This document shows positions 24,561 through 33,287 of a stretch of 64,000 nt of DNA, in pieces. Source of the stretch: Mesorhizobium sp. M1C.F.Ca.ET.210.01.1.1 (GTDB lineage Bacteria; Pseudomonadota; Alphaproteobacteria; Rhizobiales; Rhizobiaceae); assembly GCF_004791585.1 (NCBI RefSeq), contig NZ_SRUU01000012.1, forward strand, positions 1 to 64,000, given 5' to 3'. The notes beneath the pieces are model-generated. The model saw only the letters and a list, made by a program, of their open reading frames with translations, did not search any database and was not told the origin of the DNA. Within the stretch, counting starts at the first letter, position 1. The number at the start of each line of letters is the position of its first letter. The translations under genes were made by a program, and so were the position numbers.

Positions 24561-26060
24561 TCACACCGCCAGTCTGCCCGGCTCTTCTTCTCCGGCATTT
24601 GGATCGCCCGGCGCCGTCGCCCAGGCGAGCTCGACCAGCGTGACCGTGCGCCGGCCGGTGCCGTCGACCTGGCAGACGATGAGGCCCTGCTCCTCGATAT
24701 AGTCGAGCAGCCGCCGCGCCCGGCGCAGAGAATGCGAGCCGTAGGCGCGGGCGATCGCCGCATCGCTCGGGCAGGGCCAGCCTTCCTTTGCCGCCCTTGC
24801 GATCATCATGAACACGCCTTGCATGTCCTCCGGCAGCAGCGAGGCGCGCACCGAGACGTCCCGCCACGCATCGTCCTCGGCCATGTCGGAGCCGACGCCG
24901 GCGCGGGCGCGTGTCAGCATGCGGCGGAACTCCGACAGGTCGGGCACGACCGAAGCGAGCCCCTCGATCCGGCAGCGGACCACGAATTCCTGGTAAAGCA
25001 CGCCGATGACGCGGAACCCGGCATCGGGCTCGGCCAGGATGGCACGCAGGATGCGGTCCATCCGCTCGCGCCGCTCGGCAAGGTCCTCGGCGCTGGGCTG
25101 CGGCTCGGCGGGCTCAGGACGGATGTCCAGCGGCGCGGCCTTGGCCGCCATCAGCTGATCGAGCAGGTCCGGCGAGGGCCGGCGCTGCGGCCGCACGGTC
25201 TCCGGCGGCGGCGCCGCAAGGATGATCGAGCGCGCATCCTCCAGCGCCGCCTCTGGCAGCGGCATCAGCCGCGGCGTGCCGTTGCGCGGGCTCGTCTCGG
25301 TCGATCCGATCCGCAAGCTCAGCGGACGGCGGGACAGCGCGGGCCCGAGCGCCATGAAATGCCCGCGCTCCAGGTCGCGAAACGATTCCGCCTGCCGCCG
25401 CTCCATGCCAAGCAGGTCGGCGGCGCGCGCCATGTCGATGTCGAGGAAGGTGCGGCCCATCAGGAAATTCGACGCCTCCGCCGCGACGTTCTTGGCGAGC
25501 TTTGCCAGCCGCTGCGTGGCGATGATGCCGGCAAGGCCGCGCTTGCGGCCGCGGCACATCAGATTGGTCATGGCGCCCAGCGAAAGCTTGCGCGCCTCGT
25601 CCGACACCTCGCCGGCGGCGGCGGGCGCGAAAAGCTGCGCCTCGTCCACCACCACCAGCATCGGATACCAATGGTCGCGCGCGACCTCGAACAGGCCGCC
25701 GAGGAAGGCGGCGGCACGCCGCATCTGGTTCTCGGCGTCGAGCCCTTCGAGGTTGAGCACCGTCGAAACGCGGTGGATGCGCGCCCGCTCGCCGGCCGCT
25801 TGCAGGCCGCGCTCGGTATGCTCCTCGGCATCGATCACCAGATGGCCGTAGCGCTCGCCGAGCGAGACGAAATCGCCTTCCGGGTCGATGATGGTCTGCT
25901 GCACCCAAGGCGCGCTCTGTTCGAGCAGACGGCGCAACAGATGCGACTTGCCCGAGCCCGAATTGCCCTGCACCAGCAGGCGGGTCGCCAGCAGTTCCTC
26001 AAGGTCGAGGGCCGCCGGCGCGCCTGCCGTCGTCTGCCCCATCTCGATCGCAACCGTCAT
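24561..26060 (-). CDS. HerA-like/DUF87 ATP-binding protein
   Basis: A 499-residue P-loop ATPase of the HerA/FtsK group. Walker A is VQGNSGSGKSHLL (about 30-42), Walker B is LVVVDEAQLF and a sensor motif reads GIIATQRLAKL. The C-terminal 150 residues look like a winged-helix region. Archaeal HerA works with the nuclease NurA in DNA end processing, but no nuclease gene is nearby, so the role here is unknown. The start is ATG 26060 after a GAGAG. It is convergent with the sugar transporter operon. Confidence 0.8.
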   Translation of the reverse strand: MTVAIEMGQTTAGAPAALDLEELLATRLLVQGNSGSGKSHLLRRLLEQSAPWVQQTIIDPEGDFVSLGERYGHLVIDAEEHTERGLQAAGERARIHRVSTVLNLEGLDAENQMRRAAAFLGGLFEVARDHWYPMLVVVDEAQLFAPAAAGEVSDEARKLSLGAMTNLMCRGRKRGLAGIIATQRLAKLAKNVAAEASNFLMGRTFLDIDMARAADLLGMERRQAESFRDLERGHFMALGPALSRRPLSLRIGSTETSPRNGTPRLMPLPEAALEDARSIILAAPPPETVRPQRRPSPDLLDQLMAAKAAPLDIRPEPAEPQPSAEDLAERRERMDRILRAILAEPDAGFRVIGVLYQEFVVRCRIEGLASVVPDLSEFRRMLTRARAGVGSDMAEDDAWRDVSVRASLLPEDMQGVFMMIARAAKEGWPCPSDAAIARAYGSHSLRRARRLLDYIEEQGLIVCQVDGTGRRTVTLVELAWATAPGDPNAGEEEPGRLAV

Positions 26061-26404
26061 CTCTCGACTCGACTAGTCTCCCTGCGCGGGAGGGGCTTAG
26101 CAACCCGAGCGCGACGCGTCGAGCGGACGGCGCGGCCGGCGGCCCGGTGTTCCACACCTAACGCATGTCGCCCAAAGCATGCCCTCGGGCTCGACCCGAG
26201 AGCGCGCGGCGGATTTGGGAAAACGAACATGCGTAATGCAAAGATTTGCAGCGCGTTGCCTGAATCCGTTCAGCGCGACGCGCTTTGAGGCGCAACTGGC
26301 GGCAGGCTGTCGCCAATCGCACTGGTCGGACCACCATTTCGCTGGCGCAATCCAGCCATCGGCGTATCATCCTTTCAGGGAGGGTTCATGGCAGGAGGAG
26401 GCCG
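26061..26404. other. 344-base intergenic region
   Basis: No gene is seen. The central part (26160-26240) is a palindromic repeat element described separately. The right part leads to a strong ribosome binding site for the small gene at 26405. Confidence 0.55.
26160..26238. repeat. Palindromic intergenic repeat, ACGCATGT family
   Basis: The outer arms are ACGCATGTCGCCCAAA and ATTTGGGAAAACGAACATGCGT, separated by a GC-rich core that includes CTCGGGCTCGACCCGAG, itself a hairpin. The layout (ACGCATGT...CCCAAA...TTTGGG...ACATGCGT) is one I know from many rhizobial intergenic regions. Confidence 0.65.
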
Positions 26405-26659
26405 ATGAACGTCGCTGCGGAACTGCCCGTCACGGACCCGACGGTGCAAGATCTTGTTTCGTCTGCCCTTTCGAAATTTCGCGCCGGCGACACCATCTCG
26501 ACCCGGGCGATGCTTGACGCCATCCGCCAAACCGATCCCGCCTGCGAGGACAGCGACGACCGTCTTGTCGAACTGATCGTCATGGCCGCCGTTGGTAAGA
26601 CAATGGGCGTCGTGTTCGACCATCGCTCGCCCGACGAGCGGTTGCCGCGCCTGTTCTAG
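26405..26659 (+). CDS. Small hypothetical protein
   Basis: An 84-residue, probably cytosolic protein (MNVAAELPVTDPTVQDLVSS...). It is preceded by the very strong CAGGAGGAGGCCG at ATG 26405. No known domain is recognised. An in-frame start further upstream has no ribosome binding site. A GGAGGC-TGAC-GCCTCC hairpin overlaps the stop codon. Confidence 0.65.
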   Translation: MNVAAELPVTDPTVQDLVSSALSKFRAGDTISTRAMLDAIRQTDPACEDSDDRLVELIVMAAVGKTMGVVFDHRSPDERLPRLF

Positions 26660-26675
26660 GAGGCTGACGCCTCCT
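26658..26675 (+). terminator. Hairpin at the stop codon of the 26405 gene
   Basis: AGGAGGC-TGAC-GCCTCCT gives a perfect 7-bp stem with a 4-base loop starting within the TAG. No T-run follows. It could act as a terminator or as a 3' stabilising hairpin. Confidence 0.4.
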
Positions 26676-26680
26676 CGAGT

Positions 26681-26718
26681 TGTCATCCTTGGGCGCAGCG
26701 ACGCGAAGCGACCCCTAG
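26681..26718. repeat. GTCATCC-type intergenic repeat, partial
   Basis: TGTCATCCTTGGGCG followed by CAGCGACGCGAAGCGACCCCTAG matches the left part and centre of the element at 29001-29052. The right arm is truncated at the end of the next gene. Confidence 0.55.
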
Positions 26719-27200
26719 CTTCCCAGCGGGTAGGGCATGTAGCCGACAAAGCCGGCGATCTTCCAGCGGCCGCCAACCTTGCGGCAGAAATACAGCGTCT
26801 GCCATTTGAGGCGGTCAACGCCGCCGTCCGCCTTGGCGACAGAGCCATCGAATTTCTTGTGCAGCACCGCCCGGTCGCCATCGACGTCGATGTCGCGCAT
26901 GTTGGTGACGCGAAACAGCGCCTCGCGCAGCGGCTCCGCGAATTTCGTCGCCGCGGTCTCCTTGGCCTGCCGCAGCCATTCGTCGCGATACACTTCCAGC
27001 CTCGGAAACTGCAGCCGCCAGGCGTCGGCATTGGCAAGGAAATGCGCATGCATGCCGAAGAAGCTCTCGGCGGTGAAATCGTCCTCGACCATCGACCAGT
27101 CCTGGCCGAGGAAGGCATCGATGTCGCGCCGCACCAGCATTTCCCACAGCGCGTGGCGGTCGGCATCGCCTTCCGGAAACGGATTCTTGTCGAAGGTCAT
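26715..27200 (-). CDS. SnoaL/NTF2-like hypothetical protein
   Basis: A 161-residue protein with the shape of a nuclear-transport-factor-2-like fold: an N-terminal helix pair (RHALWEMLVRRDIDAFLGQDW), a middle with FFGMHAHFLANADAWRL and a C-terminal beta sheet (WQTLYFCRKVGGRWKIAGFVGYMPYP). Such proteins are small enzymes or binding domains of varied function. A GGGGTGA-type leader precedes ATG 27200. The stop codon lies inside the truncated GTCATCC repeat. Confidence 0.65.
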   Translation of the reverse strand: MTFDKNPFPEGDADRHALWEMLVRRDIDAFLGQDWSMVEDDFTAESFFGMHAHFLANADAWRLQFPRLEVYRDEWLRQAKETAATKFAEPLREALFRVTNMRDIDVDGDRAVLHKKFDGSVAKADGGVDRLKWQTLYFCRKVGGRWKIAGFVGYMPYPLGS

Positions 27201-27272
27201 CGGATCACCCCTCTCTCATACGTGATTGGCCGGCTTTGAGGGCGCAGGATGCTCAGGCTTCTTGTAATAAAG

Positions 27273-27307
27273 CAACATGGATTTTTCGAAAAAATGTTGC
27301 TTTCCGA
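27273..27307. promoter_or_regulatory. Inverted repeat upstream of the RidA operon
   Basis: AAAGCAACAT and ATGTTGCTTT are perfect 10-bp arms around a 15-base centre that contains TTTTTCGAAAAA, itself a palindrome. It lies about 80 bases before the RidA start and looks like an operator for the RidA-amidohydrolase pair. Confidence 0.55.
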
Positions 27308-27385
27308 CATTGCTCTGTGTGGAGCACGCCGATAAGCGTAGGCGGCTATAAGAGCGGCCCATCCGGTCGACAACAGGAGGCTCAT

Positions 27386-27751
27386 TTGTCCAAGCAATGC
27401 TTTGGAAAGTCGCATGTCCCGCTCTCGCCCGCCGTACGGGCCGGCGATTTCGTCTATGTCTCCGGCCAGGTGCCGGTGGGAAGCGACGGCCTCGTGGTCA
27501 AGGGTGGGATTACAGAGCAGGCCGAGCAGGTGCTGCAGAACGTCAAGGCGGCGCTGGCGCTTGCCGGCTGCAGCATGGACGATGTGGTAAAGACCACCGT
27601 CTGGCTCGAGGACGCCCGCGACTTCGGCGCCTTCAACACGGTCTATGCCAGGCACTTCCCGAAGGACCCGCCGGCGCGCACAACGGTGGAGTCCCGCCTG
27701 ATGATCGACATCAAGATCGAGATCGAAGCCGTCGCTTACCGGCCGGCCTGA
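27386..27751 (+). CDS. RidA family protein (reactive imine/enamine deaminase)
   Basis: A 121-residue YjgF/YER057c/UK114 protein. The substrate-binding Arg lies in PPARTTVESRL, and the core VYVSGQVPVGSDG and NVKAALALAGCSMDDVVKTTVW segments are typical. RidA proteins hydrolyse reactive enamines such as 2-aminoacrylate. The start is TTG 27386, set 5 bases after AGGAGG. It sits 27 bases before the amidohydrolase gene, so the pair probably acts on one nitrogen compound. Confidence 0.88.
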   Translation: MSKQCFGKSHVPLSPAVRAGDFVYVSGQVPVGSDGLVVKGGITEQAEQVLQNVKAALALAGCSMDDVVKTTVWLEDARDFGAFNTVYARHFPKDPPARTTVESRLMIDIKIEIEAVAYRPA

Positions 27752-27778
27752 TCACGAAACGATAGCGAGGAGGCGCCG

Positions 27779-29011
27779 ATGCAGTTCGACCTGCTGATCA
27801 AGGGCGGCCGTGTGATCGACCCGGCCTCCGGGTTGGACGCGCAGCGCGACGTCGCCATCGTTGATGGCCGTGTCGCGGCGATCGACGCGGCCATCGATGC
27901 CGAGACCGCCGGTGAGGTCGTCGACGCAAGGGAGTGCATCGTCGCGCCAGGCCTCGTCGACCTGCACAGCCATGTCTATTGGGGCGGCACCTCGCTCGGC
28001 GTCGACGCCGACCGGCTCGCCGCCAAGAGCGGCACCACCACCTTCATCGACGCCGGCAGCGCCGGCGCCGGCAATTTCCTGGGCTTTCGCCGCCACGTCA
28101 TCGAGCGCTCGAAAGTCCGCATCCTCGCTTACGTCAACATCTCCTTCGCCGGCATATTCGGCTTCGCCAAGACCGTGTCGGTCGGCGAATGCAGCGACCT
28201 CAGGCTCTGCGAGCCGCGCGAGACGGTCGCCGCCGTGCGCGAGCACGCCGACGTCGTCGTCGGCGTCAAGGTCCGCTCCGGCCGCCATGCAAGCGGCACC
28301 AGCGGCATCGCGCCGGTCGACCTCGCGCTGGAAGCGGCCGACAGGGCCGGCCTGCCGCTGATGGCGCATATAGACGAACCGCCGCCCGGCCGCTCGGAAG
28401 TGCTGCCGCGCCTGCGCCGCGGCGACATCCTCACCCACTGCTTCCGTCCCTTCCCCAACGCGCCGGTTTTCGCCTCGGGCGCCGCGCGCCCCGACATGCG
28501 GCTTGCGCGCGAGCGCGGCGTCATCTTCGACATCGGCCATGGCATGGGCTCCTTCGACTTCGAAGTCGCGAAAGCGATGCTTGCCGAAGGCCTCGCGCCC
28601 GATGTCATCTCGAGCGATGTGCACCTCTACTGCGTCGACGGACCGGCCTTCGACATCCTCGTCTGCATGTCGAAGCTTTTGGCGCTGGGCATGCCGTTTA
28701 CCGAGGTGCTGCGCGCGGCGACGCAGCGGCCGGCCGAGGCAATCGCCAGGCCGGAGCTCGGCACGCTGAAGGTTGGCGGCATCGGCGATGTCGCCGTGCT
28801 CAGGTTGAAGCAGGGCCGCTTCACCTTCGTCGATGCAGTCGGCGCTTCGCTGGTCGCGGATCAGCGGCTGGTCTCAGAGGGCATCGTCCTCGGCGGCAAA
28901 TGGTGGCCGAACGAAGCGCCCGACCACAACGAGACCGAGCGCTTCGAGGCGCATGCGCATCATACGCATGTGGAGGTTACGGCCAGGCATTTTGGCCCCT
29001 CGTCATCCTAG
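27779..29011 (+). CDS. Amidohydrolase/deacetylase family metallohydrolase
   Basis: A 410-residue dihydroorotase-like TIM barrel. It has the metal motif DLHSHVYWGG, a probable carboxylated Lys in VVVGVKVRSG, further His ligands in LMAHIDEPP and ILTHCF, and the Asp in VISSDVHLY. GAGGAGGCGCCG precedes ATG 27779. It is co-transcribed with RidA. The last three Ser codons and the stop lie inside a GTCATCC repeat, so the C-terminus has been re-set by that element. The substrate is unknown. Confidence 0.86.
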   Translation: MQFDLLIKGGRVIDPASGLDAQRDVAIVDGRVAAIDAAIDAETAGEVVDARECIVAPGLVDLHSHVYWGGTSLGVDADRLAAKSGTTTFIDAGSAGAGNFLGFRRHVIERSKVRILAYVNISFAGIFGFAKTVSVGECSDLRLCEPRETVAAVREHADVVVGVKVRSGRHASGTSGIAPVDLALEAADRAGLPLMAHIDEPPPGRSEVLPRLRRGDILTHCFRPFPNAPVFASGAARPDMRLARERGVIFDIGHGMGSFDFEVAKAMLAEGLAPDVISSDVHLYCVDGPAFDILVCMSKLLALGMPFTEVLRAATQRPAEAIARPELGTLKVGGIGDVAVLRLKQGRFTFVDAVGASLVADQRLVSEGIVLGGKWWPNEAPDHNETERFEAHAHHTHVEVTARHFGPSSS

Positions 29012-29052
29012 CGCGGAGCGACGCGAAGCCGAGCGTAGACCCTAGGATGACG
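29001..29052. repeat. GTCATCC-type palindromic intergenic repeat, complete
   Basis: The outer arms are CGTCATCCTAG and CTAGGATGACG. Between them lies CGCGGAGCGACGCGAAGC. It supplies the final codons and stop of the amidohydrolase on the left and ends 4 bases from the stop codon of the monooxygenase on the right. Confidence 0.7.
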
Positions 29053-29056
29053 AACG

Positions 29057-30847
29057 CTAGGTTCGCGAATTGCTCGGCTTGCCATACACCGGCGTCGGGA
29101 TGCCTTCCATACGCGCCTTGAGCTGCAGCGCCACGAATTTCGAATAGAAGCGCGACAGCGCGAGGTTGCCGCCGTGGAACCATAGCGCCTCCTGCGCCGT
29201 CGGCTTCCACATGTTGCGCAATTCGCCCTGCCAGGGGCCTGGATCGCCCTTGACGCCGGAGCCGAGACCCCAGCACGGACCGACCTTGTCGGCCACTTCG
29301 CGCGAAACGACTCCCGCCACCGTCTCGTTCATCGACTGGTAGCCCGTGCAGCAGACGATCGCGTCGACCGCAAGCTCGCTGCCGTCCTCGAACAGGATGC
29401 CGCTCGGCGTCAGCGACTTGATGCCGACGCCGCTCTTCACCGCGATCTCGCCGTTCAGGATCAGCTCGCAGGCGCCGACGTCGATGTAGAAGCCCGAGCC
29501 GGTGCGGTAGGCCTTCATCAGCAGGCCGGTTTCGTCCTCGCCGAAATCGATTGCGAAGCCGCTGTCGCTGAGGCGCTTGTAGAAGTCAGCGTCGCGCTCG
29601 CGGATGACGTCATAGAGCGCGCGCTGACCCTTCGGCACCAGCGCGAACGGTGTCGAGGCGACGATCATGTCGGCCTTGTCGGTGGTGATGCCGCGCGCCA
29701 GCGCCTTCTCCGAAAAGATCTCGAAGCCGACTTCCATAAGCGTGTCCGACTTCACCACGGTCGTCGGCGAGCGTTGCACCATGGTCACCTTGGCGCCCGC
29801 CTCCCAGAGATCGACGCTGACATCATGGCCGGAGCTCGCCGCGCCGATCACCGCGACGCGTCTGCCGCGGAATTTCTCGCCGGTGGAATATTGGCTCGAA
29901 TGCAGGAGCTCGCCCTTGAAGGCATCGGCGCCCGGCAGCGCGATCTGCCGCGGCGGCCCGTAGGCGCCGGTGGCGAAGACGATGTGCTTCGGCTTCAGCG
30001 TGATGCGCTGGCCGACCCGGTCGACCACCACGGTCCAGACCTTTTCGGTCTCGTCATAGGCGGCGCTGATGCATTTGGTCGAGACCCAATAGTTCAGCTC
30101 CATGACGCGGGCATACATTTCCAGCCAGTCGCCCATCTTGTCCTTGGGCGTGAACACCGGCCAGTTCTCCGGGAACGGAATGTAGGGCAAATGGTCGTAC
30201 CAGACCGGATCGTGCAGCACGAGCGAGCGGTAGCGGTTGCGCCAGGAATCGCCGGCGCGCGCGTTCTTCTCGATGATGACGGTTGGAACGCCGAGCTGCC
30301 GCAGCCGGGCGCCGAGCATGATGCCGCCCTGGCCGCCGCCGATCACTAGGCAATAGGGCTGCTCGTACACGCCAAGATCGCGCGCCTCGCGCGCTCTTTT
30401 CTCCGCCCAGGTCTCGCGCTCGGGATCGGCCTTGTGGCGAATGCCGAGCGGTCGAGCCGGACCCTTCCGCTCCTCGAAGCCCTTGAGCTCGCTCATCGCC
30501 GTGAACAGCGTCCGGCAGCGGCCGTCCTTGAGCCGCAGGATGCCCTCGCCCCGCGCCACGGCCGTCTCGAAGCTGAACCAGGCCTCGACGATGCCGTCGT
30601 CGACGCTCGCCTCTCCCGACAGGCGCCAGTGCGACGGCCTGGCCGCAGTCAGCGTCGCCTTCAGCATCTCTCGGACCGCCGCCTGGCCCTCCATGGTCTT
30701 TATGTTCCATGTGAAGGTCAGCAGATCGCGCCAGTAGCAATCCTCGATGAAAAGGCTGGTCGCCGCCTCGATGTCGCCGGCCTCGAGCGCCCGGCCGAAC
30801 GAACCGAGCCAGGTTGCCGCCTGTTGCGATGGTGCGATGTCGAGCAT
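29057..30847 (-). CDS. Flavin-containing monooxygenase with N-terminal SnoaL-like domain
   Basis: A 596-residue protein. Residues 1-130 resemble a SnoaL/NTF2-like domain (SLFIEDCYWRDLLTFTWNI). The rest is a class B flavin monooxygenase with the FAD loop VIGGGQGGIMLGARLRQLGV, the FMO-type fingerprint FKGELLHSSQY and the NADPH loop VIGAASSGHDVSVDL. It probably oxygenates a small heteroatom-containing or ketone substrate using NADPH and O2. The domain fusion is known in rhizobia and actinobacteria. The start is ATG 30847 after GAGGAAGA. Confidence 0.86.
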   Translation of the reverse strand: MLDIAPSQQAATWLGSFGRALEAGDIEAATSLFIEDCYWRDLLTFTWNIKTMEGQAAVREMLKATLTAARPSHWRLSGEASVDDGIVEAWFSFETAVARGEGILRLKDGRCRTLFTAMSELKGFEERKGPARPLGIRHKADPERETWAEKRAREARDLGVYEQPYCLVIGGGQGGIMLGARLRQLGVPTVIIEKNARAGDSWRNRYRSLVLHDPVWYDHLPYIPFPENWPVFTPKDKMGDWLEMYARVMELNYWVSTKCISAAYDETEKVWTVVVDRVGQRITLKPKHIVFATGAYGPPRQIALPGADAFKGELLHSSQYSTGEKFRGRRVAVIGAASSGHDVSVDLWEAGAKVTMVQRSPTTVVKSDTLMEVGFEIFSEKALARGITTDKADMIVASTPFALVPKGQRALYDVIRERDADFYKRLSDSGFAIDFGEDETGLLMKAYRTGSGFYIDVGACELILNGEIAVKSGVGIKSLTPSGILFEDGSELAVDAIVCCTGYQSMNETVAGVVSREVADKVGPCWGLGSGVKGDPGPWQGELRNMWKPTAQEALWFHGGNLALSRFYSKFVALQLKARMEGIPTPVYGKPSNSRT

Positions 30848-31374
30848 TCTTCCTCATTCCCCTGGATTACGCAGATCGTAGCCGCATGACTGTCAGCTTC
30901 GGGCATTGGGCAGCCATTCCCAGCCGCCCGCTGGCCGGCTTCGCCTTCGTGCGTCCAAGTCACGTGCTTGCGCGCCATCGATTGCGACCCGCCTCAAGCC
31001 GCCGTGTAGGAAAGTAGCATAGCAAGTAAGATAGCCACAGATTGATTTGCGGACTGCGCTGCTTCGGCTCCTTGACCCATCATGACCTCGAGGCGGCTTT
31101 GCTTGCCACTCGGATGCCGGAGCAGCCGGCAGTGGAAACATTGTCGGCCAGGATCGCCACTTGCGGCTACCCAAAACGCGGCCAAAACCCCTATAAAATT
31201 CCTATATCTTCTCTCCCCGCCCCGTCTCGAACCTTTATGGCGATCGGGGTCATATTCCGTTCCGAAAAGAAGCTCTGGCCGCCGTCACCGCCAAGGTGAC
31301 GTGCGCTCGCATGCAGTTTTTGAGTCCGCCGGTATCGGGCGGGAAAGCACCAACGAAAGCAAGGAACGCCTGAA
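30848..31374. other. 527-base leader region of the kdp operon
   Basis: No gene is supported. The right half is the probable kdp promoter and leader. CTATAT at 31202-31207 resembles a rhizobial -10 box. Two hairpins follow: GTCACC-GCCAA-GGTGAC (31284-31300) and CCGCC...GGCGG (31326-31342). KdpE would be expected to bind here, but I cannot identify its site. Confidence 0.45.
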
Positions 31375-31455
31375 ATGGACTTCATTGTTCTCGGGATCGG
31401 GATTTTATTCTTCGCCCTGTCCTTAGCCTACGTCAAAGCCTGCGACAGAATCTGA
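31375..31455 (+). CDS. Short single-span membrane peptide at the head of the kdp operon
   Basis: A 26-residue peptide, MDFIVLGIGILFFALSLAYV then KACDRI, consisting of one transmembrane helix and a basic tail. AAGGAACG lies 8 bases before ATG 31375. It precedes kdpF by 16 bases and resembles KdpF in size and topology, so it may be a second lipid-like stabiliser of the Kdp complex. Confidence 0.6.
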   Translation: MDFIVLGIGILFFALSLAYVKACDRI

Positions 31456-31471
31456 GCACGAGGATCGGACC

Positions 31472-31561
31472 ATGCTTTTCGATTACATCCTCGGCGGCGC
31501 GGTGACCTTGTTCCTGCTTGCCTACCTCACCTACGCGCTCATTCGCCCAGAGCGCTTCTGA
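31472..31561 (+). CDS. kdpF: Potassium-transporting ATPase small subunit KdpF
   Basis: A 29-residue peptide (MLFDYILGGAVTLFLLAYLT then YALIRPERF). The single helix with the C-terminal YALIRPERF tail is the usual KdpF signature. In the Kdp complex KdpF lies beside KdpA and stabilises it. AGGATCGGACC precedes ATG 31472, and kdpA follows after 21 bases. Confidence 0.88.
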   Translation: MLFDYILGGAVTLFLLAYLTYALIRPERF

Positions 31562-31582
31562 CCGGCACGCGGAGAGCTCATC

Positions 31583-33286
31583 ATGACTATAAATGGCTGG
31601 ATACAGATCCTCGTCTATTGCGGCATCCTTGTCGCGCTCGTGAAGCCGCTCGGCGGCTACATGTACCAGGTCTTCAATGGCGATCGCACCTTGCTGTCGC
31701 CGGCTCTGGTTCCGATCGAGCGCGGCCTCTATCGCCTCGCCGGCACAAGCGACAAGGAAGAACAGCACTGGGCCGCATATGCCACCGGCATGCTGCTCTT
31801 CAATCTCGCCGGCCTGCTGGTTCTCTACGCGCTGCAGCGGCTGCAGGGCGTGCTGCCGTATAATCCCGCCGGGATGACCGCTGTCGACCCGCAGCTTGCC
31901 TTCAATACCGCGGCGAGCTTCGTCACCAACACCAACTGGCAGAATTACGGCGGCGAAAGCACGATGTCCTACCTCGTGCAGATGGCCGGCCTCACCGTCC
32001 AGAATTTCGTCTCGGCCGCCACCGGCATTGCGATCGCGATCGCTTTGATCCGCGGCTTTGCCCGTGCTTCCGGCAAGTCGATCGGCAATTTCTGGGTCGA
32101 TCTCACCCGTTGCACGCTCTACTTGCTCTTGCCGCTCTGCATCGTGCTGACGCTCGTCTATGTCTGGCTGGGTATGCCGCAGACCCTCGGTCCGTATGTC
32201 GACGCGACCACGCTGGAAGGCGTCAGGCAGACCATCGCGCTCGGCCCGGTCGCCTCGCAGGTGGCCATCAAGATGCTCGGCACCAATGGCGGCGGCTTCT
32301 TCAACGCCAATGCCGCGCACCCGTTCGAGAATCCGGACGCGATCTCCAATCTGATCCAGATGCTGACGATCTTCGTGCTCGGCGCCGGCCTCACCAACGT
32401 CTTTGGCCGCATGGTCGGCAATCAGCGCCAGGGCTGGGCGATCCTCGCCTCGATGGGCGTGCTGTTCATCGCCGGTGTCATCGTCTGCTACTGGGCCGAA
32501 GCCGCCGGCAACCCGCTGGTCCATGCGCTGGGCATCGACGGCGGCAACATGGAAGGCAAGGAAACCCGCTTCGGCATCGCCTTGTCGGCGCTGTTCGCTG
32601 TCATCACCACGGCCGCCTCCTGCGGCGCCGTCAACGCCATGCATGATAGTTTCACCGCGCTTGGCGGCATGATCCCGCTCATCGATATGCAGCTCGGCGA
32701 GGTTATCGTTGGCGGCGTCGGCGCTGGTTTCTACGGCATCCTGATGTTCGTCGTCGTCGCCGTCTTCGTCGCCGGCCTGATGGTCGGCCGCACGCCGGAA
32801 TATCTCGGCAAGAAGATCGAGGCCAAGGAAGTCAAGATGGCGATGCTTGCCATCCTCTGCCTGCCGCTGGCGATGCTGATCTTCACTGCCATCGCCGTGG
32901 TCTTGCCGAGCGCCGTGGCCTCGATGGCCAATGGCGGCCCGCACGGCTTCAGCGAGGTGCTTTATGCCTATACCTCGGCGGCCGCGAACAACGGCTCGGC
33001 CTTCGGCGGCCTCACCGGCAACACGCCCTGGTACAACATCACCATGGCCATCGGCATGCTGATGGGCCGCTTCCTGGTCATCATCCCGGCGCTCGCAATC
33101 GCCGGCTCGCTGGCCGCGAAGAAGACCGTGCCCGCTTCCGCCGGCACGTTCCCGACTGACGGCATGCTGTTCGTCGGCCTGCTGGTCGGCGTCATCATCA
33201 TCGTCGGCGGCCTCACCTTCTTCCCCTCGCTCGCCGTCGGTCCGATCGTCGAGCACCTGGCGATGATCCACGGACAGACCTTCTGA
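31583..33286 (+). CDS. kdpA: Potassium-transporting ATPase potassium-binding subunit KdpA
   Basis: A 567-residue membrane protein with about ten spans. The four selectivity-filter-like loops appear as [33 protein letters not shown], and later [13 protein letters not shown]-type segments, as in other KdpA proteins. It forms the K+ channel-like entry path of the high-affinity pump. GCGGAGAGCTCATC precedes ATG 31583. The next small gene starts one base after its stop. Confidence 0.95.
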   Translation: MTINGWIQILVYCGILVALVKPLGGYMYQVFNGDRTLLSPALVPIERGLYRLAGTSDKEEQHWAAYATGMLLFNLAGLLVLYALQRLQGVLPYNPAGMTAVDPQLAFNTAASFVTNTNWQNYGGESTMSYLVQMAGLTVQNFVSAATGIAIAIALIRGFARASGKSIGNFWVDLTRCTLYLLLPLCIVLTLVYVWLGMPQTLGPYVDATTLEGVRQTIALGPVASQVAIKMLGTNGGGFFNANAAHPFENPDAISNLIQMLTIFVLGAGLTNVFGRMVGNQRQGWAILASMGVLFIAGVIVCYWAEAAGNPLVHALGIDGGNMEGKETRFGIALSALFAVITTAASCGAVNAMHDSFTALGGMIPLIDMQLGEVIVGGVGAGFYGILMFVVVAVFVAGLMVGRTPEYLGKKIEAKEVKMAMLAILCLPLAMLIFTAIAVVLPSAVASMANGGPHGFSEVLYAYTSAAANNGSAFGGLTGNTPWYNITMAIGMLMGRFLVIIPALAIAGSLAAKKTVPASAGTFPTDGMLFVGLLVGVIIIVGGLTFFPSLAVGPIVEHLAMIHGQTF

Positions 33287-33287
33287 G

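Noticed and set aside
30893-31185. Minus-strand open frames in the kdp leader
   Set aside because: Codon use is random and there is no start signal; they overlap the probable promoter region.
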